This document shows, in pieces, positions 46,500-59,665 of a stretch of 64,000 nt of DNA. Numbering within the stretch: position 1 is the stretch's first letter; the number at the start of each line of letters is the position of its first letter. The DNA comes from Alisma plantago-aquatica. Taxonomy: Eukaryota > Streptophyta > Magnoliopsida > Alismatales > Alismataceae. The DNA is taken from positions 882,991,335 to 883,055,334 of the forward strand of contig OY856410.1 in the NCBI GenBank assembly GCA_963693085.1, read 5' to 3'. Both the position numbers and the translations under genes were made by a program. The notes beneath the pieces were generated by a model that saw nothing but the letters and a program-made list of their open reading frames with translations, did not search any database and had not been told where the DNA came from.

Positions 46500-47300
46500 A
46501 CTTAGGTGGTGAATGGTCGTCATGACTCGTGATGCTTAAACTGATACACCATGTTGTAAGTCATCATGACTTAGGAGTACTTAGGCCGATAGGTTTGGAA
46601 GGATGCTAAACCGTCTTACCCTAGAAGATCCCTAAACTGATATGATTTCTAGACCGTCATGCCTTGATGAGGTTAACTCATTATGATCTAGAAGTACATA
46701 AATCGATATGTGTTGCTAAACCAATAGGCTTGATGGTTGCTGCCCGACATGCCCTAGATGGGGTTAAGACAATATGCCTTGCTAGCCTATCATGACCATG
46801 AGGACATCTTATGTAACTGGTCTATATTGAGTGCTAACCTATGATGCCCATTATTGTGCATATGGATGACATGACCTAACTCTAACCTAACCCTAAGCAA
46901 CCCGTCGCACTATGTGATGCCCGACACACCATGTGTTGCCCGTCACACCTTAGGGTGGTGATGCCTGTCACACCCTCAAGAGGTGATGCCTGACACCCCT
47001 TCAATAGTTGATGCCCAACACCCCTTCAAGAGGTGATGCCCGTCACACTTTTAAGAAGGGTCAAATCGATACACTACAAGGTGTGTTGAACCGATACACT
47101 TCTTGTGTGGTTAATCCGGTATCTCAAGTGTAGCTAAAACTATCACCCCTTATGTGTAGTGAACCCAATGGCTTAAACTGATACACCTCATGGTGGTCTA
47201 AACTGATACCTTGGATGAGCTTGCCCAACCTACCATAATGTAGTCAAGTTGACACAAGTGGATGAGGTGAAACCGATATCACATGATGAGGGTTGAAGGG
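46500..47300. repeat. Short repeats, 'gatgcccgtcacacc' and 'aaccgatacac'
   Basis: Two motif types. 46905-47060 has about six near-tandem copies of 'gatgcccgtcacacc' plus 'ttcaagaggt', unit about 30 bp. Around it are many copies of 'aaccgatacac' and 'aaactgatac'. They lie downstream of the LTR b promoter and are non-coding. Confidence 0.75.
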
Positions 47301-48920
47301 TATGCTTGGATGCCCAATGATGTACATATAAAAGAGTGTTGTTTTGGATAATGTATGATTAATCTTAATTTCTTCTCCTAAAGCTAGTGCACCATAAGAA
47401 AATGTTAATATAAGTATTTCATCCCTAACTAAAGAGCTTAGCCCTAAAACCCATCAACAATGTAGAAAGTAATGGATGTAGGATTCAGTGGTTGAATATC
47501 CATATGATAACCTCAATCATGGAAGAGTATGAGCCATGTGCTCGTCTTAATGAAAGTTTATATTTCCTTTTCATATAATCTTAACTTGTGGAGTAAGGTT
47601 AATGATACAACAATGTGAATATACATGAGGGAGGTGATAAGCCTTTTTGGAATAAAGGTGATGACATTGGTATAGAAATCATATAAACAAGTCCAATGAC
47701 CTTATAGGTGCCTTGTGGATAGTTTTAAGTGAAACCCTCCAATTATGTAGCCTAAGGTTCAACTCCCCTTAATATGATATGTAGTTAATGATTTGTAAGA
47801 AGTGATAATGTATGGGTCACCTAATTGTGAAATGTCACATTGATGCAATAGTCAACATGTTTATATAATGCACTGTTGTAGCCCACACACGATTACTAAA
47901 GATGATACACATATGAATTTATGAAAAGGTGATACCTGGTACTGATGGTACAATGATTGACTCATATCTAAATAATGTTGTTCAAACCTAAATTAGTTTC
48001 AAGAAAGTGGGAATTGGTGTGATTAGGATTTGGTGATGTGACCATGATGTAAAACCCTAATCAGCTATATGTAAAAAGCATTGACCCTAATTCTAAGGGT
48101 AGGTCATAATATTGAATGTGTGTGAATATAAAACATAATATTGTTCTCTCTCTTAATCACATGACTTTAACCTAATGGTTTGATTGGGTGTTATAACTTG
48201 TGAGTACCATGAAGGTGGTTAAATAATATTAAGCTTTGGTTATGAATCTAGATAAGGGGATACAAGAAGTATAAATATCTGAATGTTCCTACTTGGTTAA
48301 AGTGTCTAATTCTTATCCTTTTACACTCCAACTCATGGGAGATAGTGCATGTCAAGGATCTGAGATCTCATGATGCTTTGCTTGCTTTAGTTAAAGGTGT
48401 TTAATGTGTTATGACATATTCTTTATCTGAACATAATGGCTAGTGGTTGCTATGGCAAGTACATGTGATGTGGCATGAGTAATACATATATGCTCAATGA
48501 GGCATGATGAGATAACTATGAATCACAAGTGTGATGTGATGGGTCTTAGGACCTGGTAAGGGCATAGTGCCTGGTTGAGTTGATACCCTTTGGTACTGGA
48601 ATGAGGGATGATATCCCTTGATAGTATGTTCATGATGAAAGCCTTGTGGCTGGCAGTGATATAGTGGTATGAGATGATGGGAATCAATTTGTAGTTTAAA
48701 CAATGATATCTACTGTTGTAATAATATGCCCTTTCTTTTACAAAATTTGTCTATGGTTTGGATGTTATAACTTGATTGATATTAAAAGACACTTTAATTG
48801 GTCTAATCAATCAAGTGGAATCTAATCATGTAGCTTGCCCTGTGCCATAGATCCATTCAGTATCATCACTTGTTGAATGGTGAAATGAGTTTAACTCAGA
48901 GTGCATATTCTTGAATATGC

Positions 48921-48933
48921 GGGGGGGGGGGGG
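48921..48933. repeat. G13 homopolymer
   Basis: Thirteen consecutive G in solo LTR b; unusual in this AT-rich setting, and a likely place for a length error in sequencing. Confidence 0.9.
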
Positions 48934-48959
48934 TGAGGATGAATATCCCCTTATGTCCA

Positions 48960-49090
48960 GGTTATACATGATTGGCTGCGGGCCATACCCTGATAAGAGT
49001 GTGGCTTTGGGCCGCAACTCAATGATATATGATACATGATTGGTTGTGGGCCATACCCTGATAAAGTGCGGTTGCGGGCCATAGCTCAGT
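48960..49090. repeat. ~65-bp direct repeats with GGGCC words
   Basis: 'acatgattggctgcgggcca' with 'taccctgataa' occurs twice, each followed by a 'gtg-gctt/ttgc-gggcc' variant. Part of the 3' half of LTR b; the homologous stretch in the LTR at 58500 is diverged. Confidence 0.65.
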
Positions 49091-49873
49091 TTGCTAGCAT
49101 CGTGGCTTGTACTAAGGCGGGCTAGACTTATACAACTAGACTATATGTCATTGATAGCATCTGACTCATGATGTCACTGCATGTTCACTCATACTGACCG
49201 AGGGATGAGGTCGTGGATTCTGACTCTTCCACTAGACCTTGTATGGCACCGATTTGACTTAGCAACGGTCGGTGGGATTCAGGTGGTATGACTCACTTAA
49301 TAAATATGTAATTAGTCGTGTAGTGTGCATGTATATGATCAAACAAGGAAACATTGGAGGAAGCCTTACTTTGCTTTTATACCGTTTAGTTTACAACAGG
49401 TTATACATGTTCTTCATATTCCTTTTTAACTATTAACTATTCTATTGCTCATTGGAAAGTGCATGTTACTGCTCTATTTACTTTACACATGAGATATATG
49501 TCTTTTAGTTAATTCTGTTCAATCTTCTCAGTATGTTAATTTATCTGCTTAGTTATATGTGATAATAATAGGGTTGGCGAGGAGTTATATCTCTCACTGG
49601 GAATGATGTCTCACCCCATTGGTTAAATAAATTTTTAGGTGGATGTTCATGCTGAGTTAAAGATCATGTGGCTGAGGATACGAGGAGAAAACTACATCTG
49701 GTGAAACATGGTATATGGATAGTGTCTATTAATAGAGTCCTATGTGTCGTCCATGTACACTCAGGTCCTTGGGGGTATTCTCGATGTGTTTTGTAGACAT
49801 GATGTTCGATATGTGGTTTCTGGCTTGTGTGCCTTTGGTGATATGTATATACATGTGGAACTATTATCTTATT

Positions 49874-51259
49874 AATGCACGTCGTTGTACACACAACAAT
49901 CACTAGGAAAAGTCCTAGAGTTTAACCTTCTAACCCGATTGTCAACTTGTTGTGAACAACAAGTCAACTTAGTATAGATAGGTATCGATCCAAGGGACGG
50001 CGTAAAAGAAAAGTTGAAATCCAAATCCGATTGCAAAAATAAGAAAATAAATTCCGATGAGAAGATTGTTTAAAACTAAGAACAAAAAAAAATAAAAGTG
50101 CTGAAATAAAATTTAACTATCAAGAAATAAAGATCTGGGGTCCGGAAGATCACCACCAAAACCACATTCCTATTCAACTAATAAAATTCTAAAATCCAAG
50201 GATCAAATCAGGACCTTGTGTTTACATGTCCTTACGGACAAATTCACAAGGGTCAGACTTCCCGTGAACCTGTTGGTCCCGGCGTTCACGGATCATTGCC
50301 CAACCATCCAACATGCCATTATCCACGGTCATATCAAAAAGCATGTGAATTCAAACCGGCCTTCAAACCCAAGGCTCAGGTGGTCGCGTCACCAAGGATT
50401 ATAATAAGAATAAGATCAAATAGATGAAAAGATGATAATCACAATTAAGGGACTATTGTTTTATTCTTACAGAGATCCACGGTTGTATCACTCCATAAGA
50501 ATATATCAGATCATCCAAATAACCACAAAGAAACAAAGAGAAGACATTTGTTCGATGGAGGAATATAATTGATTATATTGAATAGAACCGGGCTAAGGGG
50601 CTACTTCCATTCTCCAGAGAGATTTACTCAGACATAACAAGACCAGAAGAATTGCAAACTAAAATGAGATCCAACATTATACAAGATGTGGTCTACAACT
50701 AAATATTTGGATGAAATAGAATGAAGAATGGAATGCTTTTACAAGTGAAGAGCCCCTCCTTTTATAGGAGGGGGAGGGGGTAGGATGCCCTCAAAAGAGG
50801 GGGGAAAGATAGGGAGACTAATTTTTGAATTTTCTGGATCTGGTCAAATCGAAAGTTGATTGTCTTTAATTATCTTGACCATGTAACTCCCTTTAATGTA
50901 GACTCTCGCAGCAGTGATTTCGAATGTATTTCTCTCCCATTAAAAGCACAAACGCCGTCCAAATAATAAGATTTTATTTTAGGAAATTAAATTCCCTTTC
51001 TAATGAATACTTGTTCACTCAATTTGGAGTTCAAATGCAAGAGTTATGTCACTTTTGGTGGAGGGTATATATAAATTTCAAGACTGCTGCAAATTGTATA
51101 ATTTTCCTACAAAACCCAAGAAAATAGAATTAAAACTCCAATTAAAGATAAAAATATAAAATAAAACAATTAATTATGAAACTAAGAGAATAAATAACAA
51201 AATAAACCTAAACAAGTATCAAAAATATATAAATAAAAGGGATAAATATACATTTATCA
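49874..51259 (-). mobile_element. Minus-strand solo LTR, 1386 bp
   Basis: A perfect duplication CTTAT at 49869-49873 and 51260-51264 brackets it. On the minus strand it starts TGATAAATGTATATTTATCC and ends TGCATTA, where TA probably stands for a decayed CA. A clear promoter core, TATAAAAGGAGGGGCTCTTC, lies on the minus strand at about 50765-50745. Joining the flanks restores LTR b against its homologue at about 59430. No interior, so solo. The TGATAA start suggests an Athila/Tat-type family, distinct from the one at 18594. Confidence 0.85.
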
Positions 51260-51473
51260 CTTATGTAACAGGTTGATCAGAATATGATGATGTAGCACCT
51301 TGACTAGATGTTATTAAATGCAAGTATTGGTTCTTGTGTAATAATTCTAAGCTCCTGGTGCTTGTTGCAAATTGATTTTAATTTCCTATGATTTTCAATA
51401 ATCTGTTGTTTATGGTTAATCGTGGTTTAAATTTTGAATAATCTCACTGTGTGACAAAGGGTGTCACAGAAAG

Positions 51474-51720
51474 TGTCATCCAGATACATAGCAAGTGTTG
51501 CATCCAGTGGAAGTTGAGTTGGAGGAGGATGTGTCATATGTGGAGGGTCTTGTGTTAATCTTGGATAGGAGGGTGAAGAAGTTGAAGAAGAAGGATATAG
51601 TTCTTGTTAAGGTTTTGTGACATTAACATGGCATGAAGGAATCCACATGGGAGTTAGAGGATGAGATGCGTAGGAAGTACCCATCTTTTTTTTGCGTAGG
51701 ATTTCGGGGGCAAAATCCTT
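51474..51720 (+). pseudogene. Chromodomain end of element X pol
   Basis: Continues pol after the 11.7-kb insertion: HPVEVELEEDVSYVEG, LVLILDRRVKKLKKKDIVLV, then ESTWELEDEMRKKYPSFFA, interrupted by stops near 51490 and 51620. The order (VEGPVxILDRxVxxLRxK, then a TWE-containing helix, ending KYPxLF) is that of the C-terminal chromodomain of Tekay/Del elements, which targets integration to heterochromatin. 'ggatttcgggggcaaaatcc' follows before the 3' LTR. Confidence 0.85.
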
Positions 51721-53892
51721 ATTAGGGGTTTATGGTTGTAAGATTCCTAACCTAGCTTTTGGTTGATCTTGCTTTCTTAGCATAATAAGATGCTTAAAAC
51801 CTTTATCTAATCTCATTGTGTGCTTTAATAACATGTGATAAGCTTATGTTTCAAGTTTGGCCTAGTTTGGATGTTGTTTGAGCTAGATATGCTATGTGCT
51901 TGTTTTGGACCTAATTGCAATTTACCCATGTTTAGGATTTTTCTTGCAATTTTTCACATGCTTGTAGTGTCTCACATGTTTTGGCGTCATGTTAGATAGA
52001 GAGTGGAACTTTAGGGTGCTTTGTTGCACCTTGGTTTGATGAGGTCACATCATGTGTTGATGTCCTAGGGTTGCTTGGATCCCTAGTTTGATGTTGACGG
52101 ATGGTTTCCCATGGTTTTCAGCGATCACCTTGTTGTTTCTTTGACTTTGTTTTTTGCGTTTGGTGAGTTTTGAGTGTGCCTAGTGGTTTTGGTTGTCGAT
52201 GAGCTAAGAAACTCTAGGGTGCATTCTATGCGATCGATGGTTTTTTGATTCCCTTCAATCGTTGAGCTTTTAGACTAAGTTCTCCTTTTACCAATGAGCT
52301 TTACTAGACCAGGAAGGTCACTGGTTTTCCTTGATTTTTTCACCCATGATGCACACATGAGCTTATCACTTGCATGGGCGAGTTGCGGTGGACAAGTCAC
52401 ACATGTTTTCATGACTCCTGACCCCCTACCTCTCTCTACCCTTAGATATTTAAACCCCTTCCTCTGCAAGTGATCCCTTTTGCACCCTCTTCTTTATCTC
52501 TTCTCATTGGAGCTCGTCCCCCTTGTGTTCTTGGTGGTGAAGGTGGAGCTTGACCTTAGAGAAGGTGGCTAAACCCCTTTGCATGTTGATCTAGGGTTTG
52601 AAGGAACTCTTCTTTAGTGATCGTTTGGTGTTCCTTGATCTTGACAGGTGATCTACCCTTCTTGATCTTCGTTTTCTTGCTACCCTACCTTTATTCTTTC
52701 TCTCGGTGGAATTGATGTGTCTCCATGGTGGTGCTTCTTGAGGAACTTCTCTCTTCTTGGCCAAATTCATGGTTCTCCATGGTGGTGCTCAAGTTGGGCT
52801 GAAGATCTCATATCTTTCTTGTCTTTTTGGTCTAGGGTTTTTCCCCTCCTTGTGATCCTTTAACATATGGATTTGTTACTCTCTTTGATTATTCTAGCTT
52901 GTCTGAAATAGTTATCAAGCTAGGGTATTCTCTCTTCTCAAAGCATCCTTGGTTTTGAAATTGTTTCTTCATATCAAAGGTGAGTTATATAAGTTTCTCC
53001 TTGATAATTGTTACACTTAATCTTGCATGCAAATAACCTATCTCTAAAATGTGGTTCCAAGTAGAATGATGATGATATCTTGAGCTAATAATTATGTTTA
53101 TGTGGTGTTCTTGAGTAGATAAACCCCTTCTTATGAATCCTAATCTTGTTCACATTTATCTTGTTGATGATGAAGGTGTTGATCCTTACATGCATGTGCT
53201 AAATGTTGATTTTCTTCCTCATAATTGTGGTTGTTTTCTTGCTTGATTATGGAGGTTTTTGATACCAACATTGGTTTTCTCTCTTACTTCATAGTTTGGT
53301 TTTCTCTCATGATAATGGTTGGTTTAGGGTTTTGGAGTTGCTTTCCTTCTTGAGGTTTTTCTCCTTGATGGTTTCAATTTCATGGTGATGTGTAATCAAT
53401 TGGATCATGTGGTGGATGGTCTTTCTCTCTCTTCATGAGGTTGCTAAGATTTTCTACATGTTTTAGTCACCAAGGTGTTGATGCTAGTGGTTGCCAAGTT
53501 TTTGATGTAGCATGGTTGCTAGGGTTGATTCTCCTATGTAGTCGAAGAAGATGCTATCCAAGGATGATCTCTATGTATGTTGATGATCTCTTTGGTCGAT
53601 GAGCTTTCTCTCATGTTCTTCGACCGACAAAGTTCCACCTTGTAGTTGATTGAATGTTGGATTTCCATTGGTCACTAAGGTCTGATGTTGTCTTCAGTCA
53701 CTAAGACCTTGTGTTCACTTGGGTCACTAAAATGTGTGTGACCTAGGTTTCTCTTTGGTTGATGACACTCATTATTTTATGCGACTGATGAAGGTTTTCG
53801 GTCCATAAAGATTATCATGCTTTGTTGGCATTATGTTGATAATGTTTGACCTAATCACTTCCAAGATTATTGGAGATAGTGATAATTAGGTT

Positions 53893-56651
53893 TGTGTAAG
53901 GAGTGGGATCCAATAGGGGATCCACTCCTTACTAAAATAAAGAGGCATCATCCCATACAACCAATAAGTAACATAAATGTTGTAAAAAAGGGATGATAAC
54001 CAATTCATTCACCATGTATATATGTATCATAATACCAAAAGTAGCAGCGGAATTTAAAGATGTATCTAACCATTACAAAGCTTGTTATCAATATTAGACT
54101 TTTACCACACAGGGTGATACAAAGGAAAAACTAATTAAACATAGGACTAGCTTAGGATCACCTAAAAACTTCTATAAAATCTCCCACAAGGTCTCAATGA
54201 AACTTAAAGTGGTCTTGGTCCAACCTGGTTGTCTCCTCCTTGACCTATTCCAGGGGTTGGAAGCATACCCCAGAAAAAGGAGAAAAGGTAAAAGACATCA
54301 GCAAAAGGTTGGTAAATGCATAATAGAAGGAAATTTGAACAGTATAAGGAATAAAGGCATCAAATATAAAAGACTTCCCATGAAAAAGTAAAGTATACCC
54401 AAGAGGGCATAAAAGAAATGAATCACAATAAAAGAGATAAATAAGAGAAAAGTATAATAACAAGGCATACATGTGTTTCATTTGTAAAAATACTAGACAA
54501 TATAAACATCTAGGCAGTACATAACACATCTACCAAAACTGTGGGGTGAGCAGGGTCTTGTATGCATCTGCTCTAAAATATGGAGTGACAGGGTTTGTCA
54601 ACATCTACATGGGCATGAAAGCACGTCTACCCTAAATATTTTCATATGCAGAAATTTTCACATCTGTATTCCTATGTGGGAATTTTTGCATCCACATAAA
54701 AAGCACATGTACATTATACTAGTAGGCACCACATGATGCATAACAAAAGAATAAATAAGAAAAACCAAATAAGACAGATAAGAATATCCAAAAAATACAT
54801 AAATTGGGATCACATGATCCTAATCAACATCCACCTTAAAAGTGGGTAAAAGAGAATATATCACCAAACAATGGTCCACCACGAGTAATATATAAGGAAG
54901 AGTCCAAAAGAATGTCCAAATATGATAATATGATCACAAGACCAGTAACAAATAAAGTAGTTCACGTGAACCATAATTTTCAAAGAAAAAGAGATAATGT
55001 GTAGGCTAGTGTTGATAGGACCAAGAGAAAGATAAGAATATGTGAGTTGCTCATCAAGAATAATAGGGGATGCAAACATACCTTAAACTAGAGTCTAAAT
55101 AGTCCAAAGTCCAATCTAGTTCCAAGCCTAGGCTTCCAAAGAACCTACTAAGCATATATGTAGATTTAGAGTCAAATTCACATAATTACTCGAACTCTAA
55201 AAATCACTTTTTTCTTATTTGGGAATTAGGTTATCAAAACCATGCCGTGTTTTAGGTTATACTTTTATGAGCTTAAAACATATTTTATTATATTTTTCTA
55301 ACTATTAAATATTTAGTTATGAATTTTGCAAGTTATTTTATAATTAAGAAAGTCCATCAAAAATCACATATTTACAAAATCAGATTTAGGTGACAAACTT
55401 AGCACCATTAGATAGGTTATATTTTTATGATTCCAAATCAAATTTTATTTTATTTTATTTTTATAAGCTATAAATAATTAGATATGAATTTTAAAAAATG
55501 AACCAATCAGAAAATTACACTTTAGCATCAGACCTATGAGAAAACAAGAGACAGAGGGAGAGGGATACACACTTTGAGTTGGCCCAATTAGGACTGGCCA
55601 AGTCAGTCGGCCACTCAGACAACTCACCAAACATCAGGCACAAAGGCAAGAAATTAAATTACATGAAGTTACAAAAATGCCCCTGTGCCAAAAACAAAAA
55701 GCAAGAGGAAAATATGAGGGTACAAGAGGGAAATTACTATGGGGATTCATCCTTCGACCTTGCTCTTATGCCATGGGCACCGGACAACTCAGGCAAGAAA
55801 TCATAGGAGTTTAGGGTGGCAAACTAACCACACACGCCCTCAACATCTTCGTCAACTTGTCGTGAAGCTAAAGAGCACCAGAACATGCGAGTTCTATGAC
55901 CAGAGTCTCAAAAGTGAACCCCCGCCATGACGAGAACAGAGGTTATGAACAAGTGCCCAAAAATGACAATCATCTAACAATCAAAGGTCGTGGAAATAAT
56001 TGCCAGAACATAACAAAGATAACTACACGGTCCCCATGATCGCAGAGTCACCGAGTAGCCAAAACCAAGACCGCCGACGAGAAACTTAACCGCAACTATA
56101 GGACACTTCAACCCAGGGCTAACCAAGGCAAAAAGGGACAAGGGAAACAATAGTGGAGGACCAAAGAAGCTTACCACGATGCTAATTGCACTTGAGTCAG
56201 TAGAGAAGGATAGAATGAAACTGAGGATTAAGGAGAAGAAAAGATACTAGGTCCATGGGATTGGGGGTAGAAATCGCTCAATTGGAAATGGAGGAGAACC
56301 GAGCAGAGGTTTAGGTTCGTTTTGGAGTACTTGGATGAAGACGGGGTGCGGTGAAAAGAGTTATGTGAAAAATGATGGAGAGAAGGGAATCAGGGGTTTC
56401 CTATATATAGGGCTTTAGGGCTCATGCAAGGGATTAACATGTGTGAAATCAAGTTTAGAACACAATGGAGAAGAAATCTCGAGCAAAGATCGACTGTGGA
56501 TAGAGATATTGCCATTTAAAAATCCACCAAAACCGGTGGCTCTTTCCCATTTTGACGCAAGCTAGGAGACAACTTTGTAGCTATCAGAACAAAAAATCAA
56601 CAACCCAGATCCAATCGCGTGATAATAAAAATAAAAATTGGCTGCGTAACA
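53893..56651 (-). mobile_element. Minus-strand LTR, probable solo
   Basis: On the minus strand it starts TGTTACGCAGCC (56651) and ends CTTACACA (53893). A TATA box, CCCTATATATAGG, lies at 56401-56411 (minus strand), followed by C/T-rich leader sequence. Near the 3' end is 'ttaaattccgctgctacttt', a block seen near the 3' end of many chromovirus LTRs (compare 'aatgcttccgcagtttgttt' at 62611). A hairpin, GTAAGGAGTGGGATCC (53896) with GGATCCACTCCTTAC (53918), sits at the terminus. The 5-bp flanks (aggtt and cctta) do not match, so the right limit is uncertain. Confidence 0.5.
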
Positions 56652-57720
56652 CCTTAAATGCCTTTCCTAGTCAAATTCAAATAAAGTGAGGATGCATTAA
56701 TGTATATTTTTCTCTCTTTTCCAAAGAGGGTGTAAAAAACTCCCAAATTAAATTGAAATTTTACACCTAAACTAGTTCGAGTATGTAGAATCTAAATATG
56801 CAATTAGATTTTCCTTTTCGGGACTTTTCATTCATTAAATTAGTAAATCTCATTTTTTTCTTTCCTCATGCATTAATGACATTAGTATTATCCAAATTTA
56901 GTGAAACTTCATCCGCAAGTAATATTGAGTATGTTGGATACAAGTTTGCCATTAATTTTACATGTTGGAGTTGTTTGTACATTATTTAATGTTTTGAAGG
57001 TTCTACACACTTTCGCTCTCCTAACATCATATCTTCACCAAAGATTCTCCAAATTGAGTAAAAATTCACCCAGAGGCATATTATAATGTGTATATCATGA
57101 ATCTAAGATTAGTTTTCTCTTTTAGAGTCATTAAATATTTTGTTTCATATTTTGAAGGAAAAATACCTTTTCTTTTCTAAATAAAATAGATGTGATTGTT
57201 ATTATCCTAAATTTGTGAAACTTGGCCTCCAAGCCAAAAAATATCCAAAGGAAATGAATTTTAAGTTATTTTTAATTAGTTTGTCTTCCTTTTATGATTT
57301 TTTCATAATTGACATTTGTGGCCCATTATCATTTTCGTCAACATATTATTTCATCATTGTTATTATTATTATTCTTTCAATATCACCATACTACAACCAA
57401 AAGGTTACACGTCATTTTTATGCACAAAATCTTATATGTTTATCTTTTATTTCATTTAGTTTATTAATTCTATATTTATTTGGATAATGTAATATTATCT
57501 CCCAATTATGAACACATAGTTTTCCTATGCAATTTATCTTTCTTATCACCATACCTTAATCAACATTTTCTCATGTGACATATAATATGTTCCTTTATTG
57601 GTCTAAAGATTAATTATGAGGGTATTATGTCATCTTTGTTTATATGTCACTTGTTAGGGTGATTTATTTATGCATCAACATGTTAGTGTTTCAATTAGCT
57701 ACTAATGTGTGTATCTTTAT
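56652..57720. other. AT-rich unassigned stretch in the 3' LTR of X
   Basis: No coding. Two diverged direct copies, near 56885-56925 ('ttatccaaatttagtgaaac') and 57200-57235 ('ttatcctaaatttgtgaaac'), suggest an internal duplication. It may be foreign to the LTR, but I found no ends. Confidence 0.4.
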
Positions 57721-59665
57721 CCTCGTTTAGCTAAGCCCAAAGAACTAAGGTCTCGTAACCTCTTAATCTTAGAATAGGATATAGTTCTAGGATTCAGTAT
57801 GTTACATGTTGAGTGTTAATTGCTGATTTGAAACCCTAATTCGATGACAATGTTGAAACCTAACCCTTGCAAGTACATAATGAAGTTGCTTAGCTTGGTT
57901 GAGTAATTAGTATGATGTTAAAGTATTTTCTCTCTCCTAACATTGTAACCCTAATTTCTTATTGAATAGGCGTCATACTACTGTTGATTTTTGATATATC
58001 TTATGAGACACATGTGTGATGATTATGAGCTTTGATGAGGCATGGAGAATGATGATGTTCTTGTAGGGATCAATCTAAATGGTCTTATGACCTTGGTAAT
58101 AAATTTGTGCTCTATTTGAGGTGATATCCCCTGGTGATGTGATGAGGGATTGATATTCCATGATAATGTGATAATGGTGATGGCCTTGTGTAAGGCAGTG
58201 AAACAATGCCAAGTGATGATGTGATCAACTTTATGTTGTATACATTTTATATCTCCTAAAGTTGCAATCTACCCTCATCTTTTTGGAATCTTTTTAGGGA
58301 TTGTGTGTAACTTGATTGATGTAATTAAAAGATACCCAATTGGTTTTAACTAATCAAGTGAAACTATAATCAACTATTTGCCCTAGCTGTAGATCCATTC
58401 TAGTGTCAGAATTTGTTGGATGGTGAAACAAGTATTCTTAAGGGAAACTCATAGTGCATAGTGTTGAGTATGCAAGGTACAATTGACTGTGTGTCCTTGA
58501 CATCTTGACCCCATGTGTTTTGAGGATGGCCATGATTTACGTCAGTGTGGGAACGACTACAGTTGTGTCTCAGTGATTATATATGTGAAGTGATTGGAGG
58601 ACAACCATGGTTGCACCTCAGTAGTAGGGTTTCGTACCCTAGTGTCTAGCGCCATGACCTATACCAAGACGGGCCAAGTGTTTTTCAGCTTGACTATATG
58701 TCGTTGGTGGCAATTTGACTGATATGTCACTATAGTGCAGAGTCGTACTGACCGAGTGGGGAGAAGATCTTGGATTCTGGCTCTTCTTAGATCTTGTATG
58801 GCACTGATTTCTACTTAGTAGTGGTCAATTGGACTTGGGTGCTACGACTCCAATGCTTAGTGCATTAATAAAAGATGTAATACAACTATGTAGTATAACC
58901 GTGTAGGGTTAAACACATTTCACATTGGATGTTTACCCTTGACTTGTTTTTATTACTGATTAGTTTTTATAAAATGTGGCAAGAGAAATCAACTATTATA
59001 CATGTTCTTCATGTTCCTTCTTATCACAGTACTGTGCTTATTTGTTATAGTTGGTCAATCTGTTTAACCTGTGTAATCAGTTTAAATTATTCATTTAGCT
59101 AAATCTGCTCATCATGTATAATAGTAAAATATGTGGTAATAATGACCATTGACTAAGAGTTATATCTCTCATTGGGACATGGGTCTCACCTTGTGGGTTT
59201 TCCACATCTTTTTAGGCGGTCGTCAATGATGTGGTAGAGATCGTATTGTTGAGGAAGAGTAGCTCAGAGATCAGTATCTGTTGAAGGTTAGATGGCTACT
59301 TGTTGTATAGTAGAGTCCTAGTGTCGTCCTTGTACTCTCGAGTCTGAGAGGGATGTGTTTTGTAGATGATATGTGTATCGATACGTGGTTTTTGGCAGTA
59401 TGCCTTTGTATATATATGGCATGTATATGTGAACAAGTTCTTTTATAATAGGTGTGTGGCAGATGGACACTGTACAAATGTGAATACCTGGTATGATACG
59501 TGATATACTATAGGTTGTGAACCTTGATGTAATATGTTTTGCGCATAGTGATGGTTATATGCGATCAATTTTAATTTACCTGCTTTTATGGCTATATGGT
59601 TGTTTAGCCATTGATTGCACACTTTGTTTTGAGTTATCTTGTTTGTGTGGCATCGGAATGTCACA

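Larger units (their letters stand above)
39755..51468 (+). mobile_element. Solo LTR b, inserted in pol of X, with nested LTRs
   Basis: Starts TGTAAGGACCC and ends GGGTGTCACA, flanked by a perfect 5-bp duplication GAAAG at 39750-39754 and 51469-51473. The pol sequence on the two sides joins at this point (integrase tail, then chromodomain). Removing the two insertions inside (39943-45134 and 49874-51264) leaves about 5.1 kb of a single LTR of the X family: U3 with TATA-like 'tatataacccc' near 45819, and a 3' part homologous to 58310-59665. No interior is present, so it is a solo LTR left by LTR-LTR recombination. Confidence 0.85.
34494..59665 (+). mobile_element. Element X: Tekay/Del chromovirus with nested insertions
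   Basis: The 5' LTR starts TGTAAGACCCC (34494), a primer site for initiator Met-tRNA lies at 35299, then gag, protease, RT, RNase H and integrase. The chromodomain and 3' LTR (51737-59665) lie beyond an 11.7-kb insertion. The flanking bases agaat (34489) and catat (59666) do not match, so the target duplication is lost or an end is mis-set. All frames carry many stops, mostly TAG/TGA. Confidence 0.75.
51737..59665 (+). mobile_element. 3' LTR of element X, with a minus-strand insertion
   Basis: Starts TGTAAGATTCC just after the pol end and finishes at GGAATGTCACA. The 3' 1.3 kb (58310-59665) is colinear with LTR b (48780-51468), including 'ttatatctctcattgggaca' and 'ggtctcacc'. A TATA-like 'tatttaaacccc' lies near 52449. 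An inserted LTR (53893-56651) and perhaps more AT-rich foreign sequence to 57700 break it up. Short 'ggtcactaagg' and 'ggtcgatgag' repeats occupy about 53580-53770. Confidence 0.75.

Noticed and set aside
46905..47060. CRISPR-like array
   Set aside because: Short repeats of about 30 bp are near-tandem without unique spacers, in plant LTR sequence.
56652..57720. Host gene with introns in the AT-rich stretch
   Set aside because: Short open frames only, no splice-consistent exon series and no domain.
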